DNA from: Methylococcus mesophilus
GTDB lineage: Bacteria > Pseudomonadota > Gammaproteobacteria > Methylococcales > Methylococcaceae
Length of the DNA: 64,000 nucleotides
Direction of reading: 5' to 3'
NCBI RefSeq assembly: GCF_026247885.1
Contig: NZ_CP110921.1
Coordinates: 3,727,501-3,791,500, forward strand
Part shown: positions 20,546 through 29,248 of the stretch, in pieces
How the letters are laid out: every line of letters begins with the position of its first letter
Position numbering within the stretch: the first letter of the stretch is position 1
The notes under the pieces: model-generated
Seen by the model: the letters and a program-made list of their open reading frames with translations, nothing else
Database searches by the model: none
Told to the model about the DNA's origin: nothing
Position numbers and translations under genes: made by a program

Positions 20546-20561
20546 TTGCTTATATAAGCAA
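20546..20561. promoter_or_regulatory. 16-bp perfect palindrome between leuA and the Lrp gene
   Basis: TTGCTTATATAAGCAA is a perfect palindrome in the 175-bp gap between the divergent leuA and Lrp-family genes. A second dyad with arms CTTAT and ATAAG lies about 40 bases further on, near 20599-20610. Lrp/AsnC proteins bind such AT-centred palindromes, so this is a good candidate for the operator of both genes. Confidence 0.6.
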
Positions 20562-20626
20562 TAAAATAGCGATGATATATAAGATATGGAAATGATGTTT
20601 CTTATTGATAAGTTCGAGACAAAGTT

Positions 20627-21097
20627 ATGGAACTCGATCGCTTCGACCTGAAAATCCTGCAGGCGCTGCAGGACGATGGGCGCATCAGCAACCAGGATCT
20701 GGCCGAGCGCATTGGCTTATCGCCTTCGCCCTGCCTGCGCCGAGTCCGCGCGCTGGAGGAGGCGGGCGTGATCGCCGGCTATCGCGCGCTGCTCGAGCCG
20801 AGGGCGCTCGGTTTGTCGTTGACGGCTCTGATTTACATCTCGATGGACCAGCATACGCCCGAGCGCTTCAGCCATTTCGAGGCCGAGATCGGGCGGATGC
20901 CTGAAATTCTCGAATGCCTGCTGATCACCGGCCAGGATGCCGACTACCAGTTGAAGGCCGTGGTGCGGGATATGGAGGCTTACCAGGAACTGCTGTTGTG
21001 CCGAATCACCCGGATACATGGCGTGACCGGCGTGCATTCGAGCTTCGTGCTGCGCCGGGTGCTGGATAAGACGGCCTTGCCCCTGGGCGCCTTCTGA
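20627..21097 (+). CDS. Lrp/AsnC-family transcriptional regulator
   Basis: The 156-residue regulator has an N-terminal helix-turn-helix (LDRFDLKILQALQDDGRISN, RIGLSPSPCLRRVRALEEAGVI) and a C-terminal RAM ligand-binding domain with VTGVHSSFVLRRV at the end. The family senses amino acids, often leucine. Being divergent from leuA across a perfect palindrome, it likely controls leucine synthesis. Its start is an ATG at 20627, with AT-rich DNA before it. Confidence 0.92.
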   Translation: MELDRFDLKILQALQDDGRISNQDLAERIGLSPSPCLRRVRALEEAGVIAGYRALLEPRALGLSLTALIYISMDQHTPERFSHFEAEIGRMPEILECLLITGQDADYQLKAVVRDMEAYQELLLCRITRIHGVTGVHSSFVLRRVLDKTALPLGAF

Positions 21098-21120
21098 GAC
21101 GCAATCCCTTACATGCCGGG

Positions 21121-23031
21121 CTAAGGCGCGGCGCGCGCGGCGGCCTGCGCGCGGGCGGAGACCGCGTAGATACCGATGTCGCCCGAGGCGAAGACCTTGG
21201 GATAGCGCTCTTCGAAGTGGCGCCCGTCGATCTTGAACTTGTCCCGCTCGTAGCTGCTGAAATAGACGTAGTCGACCTTGTATTTGGCGCTGAGTTCGGG
21301 AAAGGCGCCGGGATCGCTGTACATCCTTTCCAGCTCGGACCAGCGCGTGTCATAGCCGATGCCGTGGAAGAACAGGTAGATGGGCGTGCCGACCAGGATG
21401 TTCCGTCCGGCCAGGGCGGCCACGGCGTTGTTGTGGTTGTCCGAGGTGATGAACAGCGCGTCCTTCGGGGCATGGACCCGGATGAATTCGGCAGCCAAGA
21501 CCTGGTGGCGGTCGAAGAGCTGGTAGTCGGAGACGACCTCCCTGCCGATCGAGAGGATCGCGGAGGAGCTTGCGACGAATAGGATCAGCGCCGAGGCGAT
21601 CCAGCGGCCGCGCAGTCCTTCGAGGCGCCCGTGCAGATCGTGCAGGAAACCGCCGACCAGGATGCAGCTCAGAAGGTACCAGACGTAGAACAGCTTGTTG
21701 TTGTCGTATTCGTTGGGCTGGAATAGCACCAGATCGGCCAGCACGAAGATGCCGATGGCGCCGGAATATAGGGACAGCACGCGCCGGCTCGCCGCCCATA
21801 GCGCCGCGGGCAGCAACACGAACACCAGCCCTACGTTCTTCACCCAGAACCAGGGCCAGATGTCGTCGTGGTTGGCCCAGTCGAAATGGAATTTCAGGAA
21901 ACCGCCTTCATCGGCCTGCTGGAAGGTCCAGGCGAAAAGCTGCGGCGCCGCCAGGCCGACCGCGATCGCCCCGTAGAGTATCCAATTCTGAAGATAAGGC
22001 TTGACGGTCCGCCGGCTCTGCTGCGCCAGGTATACCCACAGCCAGATGGCGGAGATGATGCCCAGCCCGAGGAAGGAATGGGTATGGATCATCGGCAACA
22101 GGCCCGCGCCGATTCCCGCGGCGACGAAATACTTGCGCCGGCGGCGGGTGAGGCCGACATATAGCAGCCACAGGCACAGCATGAGGAAGCACCAGCCGGC
22201 CAGGGTAGTGCGCTGGGGCACGAGCATGTCGCAGATGACGTTCGACCAGCGGATGTTTTCCTCCACCAGGTTGGTGGGCGTCTGGTAGAAACCGGTGAAG
22301 ATGCGGAAGAAGTTTTCCGGATTCTTGCTGGCGCCTTCCAGGAAATAGGCAAAGCCGAAGCCGCCGTTGAGAAAGAACAGCACCTGCGCCCACAGCACGG
22401 CCGATCGGTTTTGCAGGATTTCCCTTGCCAGGCTGGTGAAGCCGGCGACCACGCAGAAGGCCATGACGAAGCTGGGCAGGAGAACGGCCCAGCGCAGCGG
22501 CGTGCCGAGCAGGTAGAGGCTGGCGGAGAGCGAATTCACCAGGAACGGATAGTTCAGCCGGTGGCCGGGGAAGATCGAATAGTCGGGCGGGAATTCGCCC
22601 TGTTCCGCGATGCTGGTGACGATCCCCAGGTGCAAGGCCAGGTCGCCGTAGGTCGACTGGCCCACGCTGAGCCCGCCGTCCGCATTGGGGTAGATCACGT
22701 GGGTGTAGAGCAGCAGGCAGATCAGCAGGGTGAACAGCGCCACCATGCCTATTTCCGCCCGGCTCGGCCTGTCCGCGGGGGGCATTTGAACCGGCGCGGA
22801 GGCGAAGCGCAGCGTCAGCAGGGTGAAGACGCCCATCATGCCGGCCGCGATCCACTGGCAGCGCGGCGTGAAGCCGGTCAGCAGGGCGGTGGAGGCCGGC
22901 AGCCAGATGAGTCCCAACAGGCCGCCGGCCAGCCCTGCCCAGGCGCGCAGCCAGGGGCTGTGTTCGGCGAACAGCCGGTGGGACATCGCCAGTCCGCAGC
23001 CGAGAAAGAAGACGAATAGTGCAATGCCCAT
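21121..23031 (-). CDS. Polytopic membrane protein, GT-C glycosyltransferase-like
   Basis: The 636-residue protein has about twelve hydrophobic segments and a C-terminal soluble part of about 130 residues containing FITSDNHNNAV and YDTRWSEL. A long loop after the third segment has HLGIVTSIAEQGEFPPDYS and HRLNYPFLVNSLSASLY. This layout fits lipid-linked-sugar (GT-C) glycosyltransferases or related uncharacterised membrane proteins. Acceptor and donor are unknown. It follows the methyltransferase gene by 39 bp on the same strand, but a common function is not evident. Confidence 0.7.
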   Translation of the reverse strand: MGIALFVFFLGCGLAMSHRLFAEHSPWLRAWAGLAGGLLGLIWLPASTALLTGFTPRCQWIAAGMMGVFTLLTLRFASAPVQMPPADRPSRAEIGMVALFTLLICLLLYTHVIYPNADGGLSVGQSTYGDLALHLGIVTSIAEQGEFPPDYSIFPGHRLNYPFLVNSLSASLYLLGTPLRWAVLLPSFVMAFCVVAGFTSLAREILQNRSAVLWAQVLFFLNGGFGFAYFLEGASKNPENFFRIFTGFYQTPTNLVEENIRWSNVICDMLVPQRTTLAGWCFLMLCLWLLYVGLTRRRRKYFVAAGIGAGLLPMIHTHSFLGLGIISAIWLWVYLAQQSRRTVKPYLQNWILYGAIAVGLAAPQLFAWTFQQADEGGFLKFHFDWANHDDIWPWFWVKNVGLVFVLLPAALWAASRRVLSLYSGAIGIFVLADLVLFQPNEYDNNKLFYVWYLLSCILVGGFLHDLHGRLEGLRGRWIASALILFVASSSAILSIGREVVSDYQLFDRHQVLAAEFIRVHAPKDALFITSDNHNNAVAALAGRNILVGTPIYLFFHGIGYDTRWSELERMYSDPGAFPELSAKYKVDYVYFSSYERDKFKIDGRHFEERYPKVFASGDIGIYAVSARAQAAARAAP

Positions 23032-23070
23032 GGGCGAATATCGTGGCCGGTGAGTAGTTAAAAGGACGGT

Positions 23071-23847
23071 TTATCGGTACGCCTCCACCTGCAGTCGCAC
23101 CATGGCGACGTGCACCCGTCCCGAGGCATCCGGCGGGTACGCCGCCAGATAGCGTTCGGCCGCGGCATCGATGAAGCGGTCCCGGCGATCCGCCGGAACC
23201 CGCGAAGTATACGGATGCCAGGCGGTCCGCAGCCAGCCGGCGAAGGCCTCGCGGCCGGTGTGGACCATGTCCCTGGGGATCGATTCGACCCTGACCGGAT
23301 GCAGGCCCGCTTCGCCGAGCCAGCGGCGATAGCTCTCCGCATCATGGAAACCGTAGCTGGATTCGAAGTCCGTGAAATGCCTGCGCCATTCGTCTTCTTC
23401 CGCAAGGCCTTCGAAGGCGGCGATCACCCCGGCCCCGCTGCCGTGGCCGCCCATCTCCATCAGGCAGCGCCCGCCCGGCTTCAGGGCGCGGGCGATGCCG
23501 GCCAAAGCCGGCCGGTGGTCCTTGATCCAGTGCAGGGCGGCGTTGGAGAAGACGGCAGTGAATTCGGCATCGAACGGCAGGGCCTGGGCGTCAATCTGCC
23601 TGAATGCAAGATTGGGGCGGTGATGGTGCGCCTGGGCGTGGCCGATCATGTCGGGTGACAAATCCACGCCGACGACCCGGCCTTTCGGCACCCGGTCGGC
23701 GATGGCGGCGGTGATGCGCCCGTCGCCGCAGCCGATGTCGAGCACCGCGTCGTCCGGCCGCAGCTTCAATCCGGCCAACAGATCCCGCGCCCAGGCTTCC
23801 TGGCCGGCGGAGTTGCGGGCGTAGTCTTCGGGGTTCCAGCGATACAT
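23071..23847 (-). CDS. SAM-dependent methyltransferase, trans-aconitate methyltransferase-like
   Basis: The 258-residue class I methyltransferase shows motif I VLDIGCGDGRITAAIA (about residues 35-50), then GVDLSPDMI, and SNAALHWIKDH, which together with the start YRWNPEDYARNSAGQ resembles Tam and the wider methyltransferase type 11 group. The substrate is uncertain; trans-aconitate is one possibility. It is divergent from nothing and starts about 100 bp from the end of the convergent-strand LysR gene, on the same strand. Confidence 0.83.
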   Translation of the reverse strand: MYRWNPEDYARNSAGQEAWARDLLAGLKLRPDDAVLDIGCGDGRITAAIADRVPKGRVVGVDLSPDMIGHAQAHHHRPNLAFRQIDAQALPFDAEFTAVFSNAALHWIKDHRPALAGIARALKPGGRCLMEMGGHGSGAGVIAAFEGLAEEDEWRRHFTDFESSYGFHDAESYRRWLGEAGLHPVRVESIPRDMVHTGREAFAGWLRTAWHPYTSRVPADRRDRFIDAAAERYLAAYPPDASGRVHVAMVRLQVEAYR

Positions 23848-23949
23848 GGCTTGCTCCAGAGGTTGAACATTCGGAGGCAGGATGCCGCAGGCGGGAGGGC
23901 GGGAAAATCGATCGTTTGCGAGGCCGCCATCGCCGTTGGCGATGGCAGG

Positions 23950-24840
23950 TCAGGAAGGCAGGCCGGTGAGATGGTCCAGCAGCAGCCGGGAAGCGGCGGA
24001 CAGGCTTTCCGTGGAGCGCAGGCAGATGTGCAGGCGGCGCTTGCTCCATGCGTCTTCCAGCGCGACCGGCACCAGCCCGAGCGATGCCGTGTAGGCCGCG
24101 GCGGCGGCCCGCGGTACCACGCCGACGCCTAAGCCCGCTGCCACCATGGCGCAGACGGCATCGAAGCTGGTGACCTGGATCTTGAGCTTGAGCGGCCGTC
24201 CGGTCTCGGCGGCGGCGCGGAGCATCAAGTAGTGCAGGGCGCCGTCCGTGTGCAGTCCGACGAAGTCCGAATCCAATGCCTCGCCGAAGCCGGCGCTGCC
24301 CCGTGCCGCCAGCGGATGGTCCGGTCGGACCAGCAGCACCAGTTCGTCCTCACGGAAGGGTATCGCCGCGAGCTTGCTGCCGGCGGGCAGCTCGCTCAGT
24401 ATTCCCAATTCGGCTCGGTTTTCGGCGACGGCCTCAGCGATTTCGGTGCTCACCCGCTCTTCCAGCTCCACCTCGATTTCGGGATGGGCGGCGAGAAACG
24501 AGGCGAGCGCCGAAGGCAGGAATTCCACGATGGCCGAGATGTTGGCGAACACCCGCACCCGTCCGCGCAGCCCATTCGAATAGCCGCGCAGCTCGTGCTC
24601 CAGTTGGCCGGCCTGATGCAGCACGGCCCTTGCGCGGCCGAGCAGGGCGAGACCGGCGGCCGTCGGCGCGATGCCCTTGCTGCTGCGCAGCAGGAGCGCC
24701 GTGCCGTAGGCGGCCTCGAGGTCGGACAGCCGCTTGCTGACGGCGGAGGCCACGATATGGCAGCGCTCGGCCGCTTTGGCGATGCTGCCGGCCTCTGTCG
24801 CGGCGACGAACAGCTCCAGGTCTTTCAGATCGAAACGCAT
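23950..24840 (-). CDS. LysR-family transcriptional regulator
   Basis: The 296-residue regulator has the LysR helix-turn-helix at residues 1-60 (DLKDLELFVAATEAGSIAKAAERC, VASAVSKRLSDLE) and a substrate-binding domain with LVRPDHPLA and GLGVGVVPR. The ATG at 24840 was chosen because the LysR fold begins there. It is divergent from the ceramidase-like gene (90 bp apart), the usual arrangement for a LysR protein and its target. Confidence 0.92.
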   Translation of the reverse strand: MRFDLKDLELFVAATEAGSIAKAAERCHIVASAVSKRLSDLEAAYGTALLLRSSKGIAPTAAGLALLGRARAVLHQAGQLEHELRGYSNGLRGRVRVFANISAIVEFLPSALASFLAAHPEIEVELEERVSTEIAEAVAENRAELGILSELPAGSKLAAIPFREDELVLLVRPDHPLAARGSAGFGEALDSDFVGLHTDGALHYLMLRAAAETGRPLKLKIQVTSFDAVCAMVAAGLGVGVVPRAAAAAYTASLGLVPVALEDAWSKRRLHICLRSTESLSAASRLLLDHLTGLPS

Positions 24841-24930
24841 GGCGGGATGATGTCGGGTACGAAGGGCAGGGCTTTTGGGATTCGAGCATACCGGTTCCGT
24901 TGCCGGGAGCGAAGACGAGGGGAGGGTACC

Positions 24931-25719
24931 TTGCGACAAAAAGAGAGACTGCTGCTGGTCCTGGCGGCTTTGGCCGTGACCGTTGCCTTGTTCGTGCCCG
25001 CCATTCCGCAGGACCCTGCCTATCACCGGTTCGCGGACGGGACCGCCCGCTTCGGCATTCCCAATTTCTGGAACGTCGTCAGCAATCTGCCGTTCCTCGC
25101 GGTCGGCTTGGCCGGGGTGCTGGACGTGTACCGGGGAAGGCCGGCCATCCTGGGGGAATTCCACATCGCCTACCTGATCTTTTTTGCCGCGGTCGCACTG
25201 GTGGCACCGGGTTCGGCGTACTACCACCTGAATCCGAACAACGCGACCCTGGTCTGGGACCGGCTGCCCATGACCGTCGCCTTCATGGCCTTGTTTTCCA
25301 TCGTCCTCGCCGAATACGTGTCGGTTGCTCTGGGGCGGCGCCTGTTGTGGCCGCTGCTGGTGATCGGCGTCGTGTCGGTGTTCTACTGGGATTTCACCGA
25401 AGCGCAAGGCCGCGGCGATCTCCGCCTCTACGGTCTGGTCCAGTTTCTGCCGATGCTGCTGATTCCGCCGATCCTCCTCCTGTTCCGGTCGAGGTTCGGC
25501 GGCACGGCCTACCTGTGGGCGGTGCTCGGCGCCTATGCCGTCGCCAAGGCCGCGGAACTCCTGGACGAGCCTATATTCCGGATATTCCATCCCTTGAGCG
25601 GACACGCCCTCAAGCATCTGCTGGCGGCCTTGGGGGTGTATATTTTCCTGGCCGCCATCCGGCGGCGAAGCACGGTTTCACCGTCCCCCGTCTGCCGTCA
25701 CGAAAAGGAAACCTCATGA
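24931..25719 (+). CDS. Ceramidase-like (CREST family) membrane hydrolase
   Basis: The 262-residue protein has about seven membrane segments. Putative metal ligands of the CREST/alkaline ceramidase family are visible: S and H in GSAYYHLNPN, D in VWDRLPM, and H-x3-H in GHALKHLL. The family hydrolyses amide bonds of lipids such as ceramide. The frame has no good ATG; a TTG at 24931 has GGAGG 5 bases upstream and is the best start. Its stop overlaps the GST start (ATGA). Whether the organism has sphingolipids is not known from this window. Confidence 0.72.
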   Translation: MRQKERLLLVLAALAVTVALFVPAIPQDPAYHRFADGTARFGIPNFWNVVSNLPFLAVGLAGVLDVYRGRPAILGEFHIAYLIFFAAVALVAPGSAYYHLNPNNATLVWDRLPMTVAFMALFSIVLAEYVSVALGRRLLWPLLVIGVVSVFYWDFTEAQGRGDLRLYGLVQFLPMLLIPPILLLFRSRFGGTAYLWAVLGAYAVAKAAELLDEPIFRIFHPLSGHALKHLLAALGVYIFLAAIRRRSTVSPSPVCRHEKETS

Positions 25720-26366
25720 GCCTGACACTGGTCATCGGCAACAAGAACTATTCGTCCTGGTCCCTGCGTCCCTGGCTGTACCTGAAGCACCACGGCCTGG
25801 CCTTCGAGGAGGTCCGGATTCCGCTGTACCGGGAAGACTCGAAGGCGAAGATTCTGGCTCATTCCCCGGCGGGGAAGGTGCCGGTGCTGATCGACGGCGA
25901 TCTCGCGGTGTGGGATTCCCTGGCGATCCTGGAATACTTGGCGGAGCGTTTTCCCGAAACCGCCGGCTGGCCGCAAGCGCCGGCGGACAGGGCGCGTGCC
26001 CGTTCGCTCGCGGCGGAAATGCACTCGGGCTTTCTGGCGCTGCGGACGCACTGTGGCATGAATTGCCGCCGGCCTTCCGCCGTCAAGGCGGTGCCGGAGG
26101 CCGTGCAGCAGGATGTTGCCCGCGTCGGGCAAATCTGGCGGGATTGCCGGGAGCGGTTCGCCGGCGAGGGTCCGTGGCTGTTCGGCCGCTTCAGCATCGC
26201 CGACGCGATGTACGCGCCCGTCGCGCTGCGGTTTGCGACTTACCGGCTCGAGGCCGGTCCGGTAGCGGCCGAGTACGTGAGCACAGTGCTCGGCCATCCG
26301 GCGATGTGGGAATGGATGGAAGCCGGTCGGGCCGAGATTGAGGTGATCCCGGCGTTCGAGGACTGA
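25716..26366 (+). CDS. Glutathione S-transferase family protein
   Basis: The 216-residue protein has a thioredoxin-like N-terminal domain (GNKNYSSWSLRPWL, AGKVPVLIDG, VWDSLAILEYLAERF) with the active serine region NYSSWS and an all-helical C-terminal domain (LFGRFSIADAMYAPV). This is the YfcF/zeta-like group. It conjugates or isomerises electrophiles with glutathione. It is coupled to the ceramidase-like gene by a 4-base overlap. The 3' end is overlapped by the opposite-strand hydrolase frame for 127 bp. Confidence 0.9.
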   Translation: MSLTLVIGNKNYSSWSLRPWLYLKHHGLAFEEVRIPLYREDSKAKILAHSPAGKVPVLIDGDLAVWDSLAILEYLAERFPETAGWPQAPADRARARSLAAEMHSGFLALRTHCGMNCRRPSAVKAVPEAVQQDVARVGQIWRDCRERFAGEGPWLFGRFSIADAMYAPVALRFATYRLEAGPVAAEYVSTVLGHPAMWEWMEAGRAEIEVIPAFED

Positions 26367-27163
26367 CGGGACGCCCGCATCGCCTCGCGTATGGCTGAGA
26401 TTACCGCCTCGGGCTTTTCCAAGGGAATGACATGCCCGCTATCGACCCATATTTGCTTGGAGCCGGGATAAAGCCGGGCGATGTCTTTGCGTTTTGCGTT
26501 GGCATCGTCCGCCAACGGCGATTTTTCTTTCATCGGCTCGGATGCGCTTAGAACGAACACCGGTTTATTCGACAAGGGCGGGAAGCCAAGCACTTGCCCG
26601 CCGGTTTGAGGCAGCAGGTCGAGTTCCTCCCTGGCCGTACCCGTCACCAAAATGCCGAGTAAACCCCGAATCAAGAATGGCAGCTTATCCAGAGAGCCTT
26701 CGCCCTCGAACTGTTTTGGATGAGTGGAGTCGACGAGAATAAGCGCGCTCACCTCGTCCGGGTAGCGTCGGGCAAAAAGCTGCATATACAAACCGCCGAG
26801 CGAGTGGCCCACCAGAACGTAGGGCGGGTTCATACCTTTGCTTCGGAGCAGCACGCGCAGCTCATCCACGATGTGCAACCCGTCTCGGGGTGTCGATACG
26901 GGATCGCTATCCCCGTAACCAGGACGGTTGTATGCGAATGTCGTGGTATCTGTTGAGATATCGGCAATTACCTTTTCCCACAACTCCATTCTTCCGCCCA
27001 GTCCGTTTTCGAAAACAACGGGGACGGTGTCGCGCCGAGTCAATGCGAACTCGGTGCGGCGATCATTGATTTTCTCTGTAGTCGAATGGGGCAGCGATGC
27101 GCAACCGGTCAGCAAGGCTGCCAGCAGGACGGTAACGCCTTTTGATGGCGGTATCTTCAACAC
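26240..27163 (-). CDS. Alpha/beta-hydrolase lipoprotein
   Basis: The 307-residue frame begins with a lipoprotein signal (lipobox LTGC about residue 21) from a GTG at 27163; a TTG next to it is also possible. The hydrolase core shows ENGLGG, the nucleophile elbow GHSLGG, LILVDSTHP and the histidine in VDSGHVIPLEKP. It would be an esterase or lipase anchored in the envelope. The natural end of the fold is near residue 265; the last 40 residues are simply the complement of the GST gene, so the original stop was probably lost. The GTG overlaps the end of the small lipoprotein gene by 7 bases. Confidence 0.72.
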   Translation of the reverse strand: MLKIPPSKGVTVLLAALLTGCASLPHSTTEKINDRRTEFALTRRDTVPVVFENGLGGRMELWEKVIADISTDTTTFAYNRPGYGDSDPVSTPRDGLHIVDELRVLLRSKGMNPPYVLVGHSLGGLYMQLFARRYPDEVSALILVDSTHPKQFEGEGSLDKLPFLIRGLLGILVTGTAREELDLLPQTGGQVLGFPPLSNKPVFVLSASEPMKEKSPLADDANAKRKDIARLYPGSKQIWVDSGHVIPLEKPEAVISAIREAMRASRQSSNAGITSISARPASIHSHIAGWPSTVLTYSAATGPASSR

Positions 27164-27519
27164 TGGCCGGCAGCTCTTAATAGGTCGTTGCAAGCGGGAG
27201 CGGGCTTGCTTTTCGACGCATTTCCTTCCATTTGCGCGCAAACCGCATCGGAAGTGCCTGACATTCCAAAAGTCACGACCTTGGTAAGGCAACCCGAATC
27301 CACGATGTAACACTTGTAAAATGCGCCATCCTTGGTGCGGGCATCGTACGTCGTTTTCGATGTGGCTGCCCCGCCTTCATTGACCACATTCGATACGCTG
27401 AATTGTCCGATTTCCCGGCCAATAGCGAACGAAGTCTTTTTGTCGATATCTTCTGGCTTGAGTTTAACGCCGGTGCAACCACAAGCCAATACCACGGGTA
27501 TCAACAATAGCTTTTTCAT
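27157..27519 (-). CDS. Small putative lipoprotein
   Basis: The 120-residue protein starts KKLLLIPVV and has cysteines at VLAC and GC, a likely but imperfect lipobox. Four more cysteines occur in the second half (KCYIVDSGC, AVCAQ, ACNDLL). No family is recognised. It is transcribed with the hydrolase, which overlaps it by 7 bases, and the pair is of lower GC than the flanking genes. Confidence 0.6.
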   Translation of the reverse strand: MKKLLLIPVVLACGCTGVKLKPEDIDKKTSFAIGREIGQFSVSNVVNEGGAATSKTTYDARTKDGAFYKCYIVDSGCLTKVVTFGMSGTSDAVCAQMEGNASKSKPAPACNDLLRAAGQC

Positions 27520-27783
27520 GAGTATCCTTAAACGAATGACGAAAACAAAGACTAAAATCCATCGGTAAGATCGAGTTGGCCCAGTCTTGGGTCAGGCTAT
27601 GCGCTACATGCCGCCTATACCATCAGCAAAGACAGGCCCGTGAATTGTAATGGCAAGTGATGGTGCCGCTTGGCCAACTTCTGCCAACCGGCCGATGGCG
27701 GCGGCAGACGGCAAAAAATTCTGCGAATGGCGATTTTTTCTGGATGAACGGCGCTTTGCCAGTGCCTCCGGCAGGGAGATAAT

Positions 27784-28878
27784 GTGCCCATGAACAAGAC
27801 CGCCGACATTGCCGCCACCGCCAATGAGTCCTGCAGCGTCATGCAGGCCACGCTGCGCCTCAACCTGCTGTATTGGCTCTGCATGTTTGCGGCCGACAGC
27901 CTATTGGGTTATTTCATCAATATCGATCCGATTGAATCCGCCCCGCTGAAACTCGTGTTATTCGGCTTCAGCGCGTTGATGACCTATGCGATGGCGAGAT
28001 TATTGTTTCGCCTGCGTCACAGGCTGTCATTTCTGCAAAAGGCCTTTCTCTGTTTCCTGATGGCGGCAGTCGCCGCGCCGGTCTACACCGCGATAGATTT
28101 TCTCAACTACACCCTCTGTCAATATCCAAAACCTGTCACCCTCGATCCGGTGTATTCCGGTTATACCCTGATTGAAGGCGCCTCCATGCTGTTCGGATGG
28201 AGTTGTCTATTCGTCGCGGTGCTCGATAACTTTGAAGTCCTTGAGCGCGAACGCCTGCTGGCTGTCGCGCGCAAAGAAGCGCTCGCCGCTCAAATGCAGG
28301 CGCTCCGCTACCAGATCAACCCGCATTTTCTGTTCAACACGCTCAACTCCATCGCCGGACTGATCGAAGAAGGCGCCGCCACCCGCGCCGAACGCATGGT
28401 GCTTTCGCTCTCAACCTTCATGCGTACCACGCTTGCGCTCGATCCCATGCATGACGTGTCGCTCGCCGACGAAATTGCTCTTCAGGAAGAATATCTGGAG
28501 ATCGAACGCGAGCGATTCGCCGACCGTATGTCGTTCAAAATCTCTGTACCGGACGACGTGAAGTCCGCCCTTGTGCCCAGCCTCATTCTTCAGCCTCTGA
28601 TTGAAAACTCGATCAAGCACGGTGTCGGTGCGACGGTTGGCCCCGTGGAAGTCACGCTCAGTGCCTATCGCGAAGATAACCGGCTTCACGTTATTGTCGA
28701 AAACGATATGCCGCGCGACGATGCATCCGCCGATTCCCGTCCAGGCATGGGCGTGGGTCTGTGCAACGTGGATGAGCGTCTGCGCGTGCGCTTTCAGGAT
28801 GCCGCCGGTTTTCTCGCAGGCCGAATATCCACCAGCCGTTACAGGGCCGCCATTATTCTGCCTTGGAGAAGCGCATGA
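27784..28878 (+). CDS. LytS/YehU-type sensor histidine kinase, copy 1
   Basis: This 364-residue kinase has four membrane segments in residues 20-155 and a His_kinase domain from about 165. The phosphorylated histidine is in NPHFLFNTLNSI (about residue 180), the N box is LIENSIKHG and the G box is GMGVGLCNVDERL. The start is either the GTG at 27784 (AGGGAG 5 bases upstream) or the ATG at 27790. It is followed, with a 4-base overlap, by only a remnant of its response regulator, so this copy has probably lost its partner. From about 28290 on it is nearly identical in protein to copy 2 at 30500. Confidence 0.87.
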   Translation: MPMNKTADIAATANESCSVMQATLRLNLLYWLCMFAADSLLGYFINIDPIESAPLKLVLFGFSALMTYAMARLLFRLRHRLSFLQKAFLCFLMAAVAAPVYTAIDFLNYTLCQYPKPVTLDPVYSGYTLIEGASMLFGWSCLFVAVLDNFEVLERERLLAVARKEALAAQMQALRYQINPHFLFNTLNSIAGLIEEGAATRAERMVLSLSTFMRTTLALDPMHDVSLADEIALQEEYLEIERERFADRMSFKISVPDDVKSALVPSLILQPLIENSIKHGVGATVGPVEVTLSAYREDNRLHVIVENDMPRDDASADSRPGMGVGLCNVDERLRVRFQDAAGFLAGRISTSRYRAAIILPWRSA

Positions 28879-29028
28879 GCAGGGTTTCCTTTTCGTATCG
28901 ACGACGAACTGCTGGCCAGACGCAGCCTCATACGGATTTTGCGTCATCTGGACTGGATCGGCCGAATCGAGGAAGCCGCCGATGTCATGGAGGCACGCGA
29001 TAAGGAATGCATACCCCCAGGTTGGTGA
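28875..29028 (+). pseudogene. Truncated, frameshifted LytTR response regulator
   Basis: The ATG at 28875 overlaps the kinase stop (ATGA), as in the intact pair at 31642. After about six codons the frame shifts by one; from 28894 it reads DDELLARRSLIRILRHLDW and AADVMEAR, matching the first 45 residues of the intact regulator. The match ends at about 29005 and a stop follows at 29028. The phosphorylation site and DNA-binding domain are missing. It is a decayed first copy of the duplicated two-component pair. Confidence 0.8.
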
Positions 29029-29107
29029 AACAATGCGTTCGTTGTAACGAGCGGGGGCTGACTTGACCTTGAATTCGTTTGCGGGGTGCCGATCTGGGGA
29101 AGCCAGG

Positions 29108-29248
29108 ATGCAAAACACTCAAGAAAAATTATCGGCTCGCTGGTTATTAGTGATACTAAACATGATGTTCGCGGACATCGTGGGATTCCTGGTTCCGGGG
29201 GTGCTTGAAGCCATGTTATGGTTCACAAAACTGAAAAGGACGATACAC
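29108..29248 (+). pseudogene. N-terminal fragment of a DUF6326-like membrane protein
   Basis: An ATG at 29108 opens LSARWLLVILNMMFADIVGF, which resembles the beginning of DUF6326-type four-helix membrane proteins. After VLEAM the match ends and the frame runs on into the intact gene at 29249. The missing C-terminal half appears to be the fragment at 29715, so the intact gene lies between two halves of a broken paralogue. Confidence 0.5.

Noticed and set aside
27520-27783. Possible LytTR binding sites before the first kinase
   Set aside because: No pair of direct repeats of the expected form could be found by eye.
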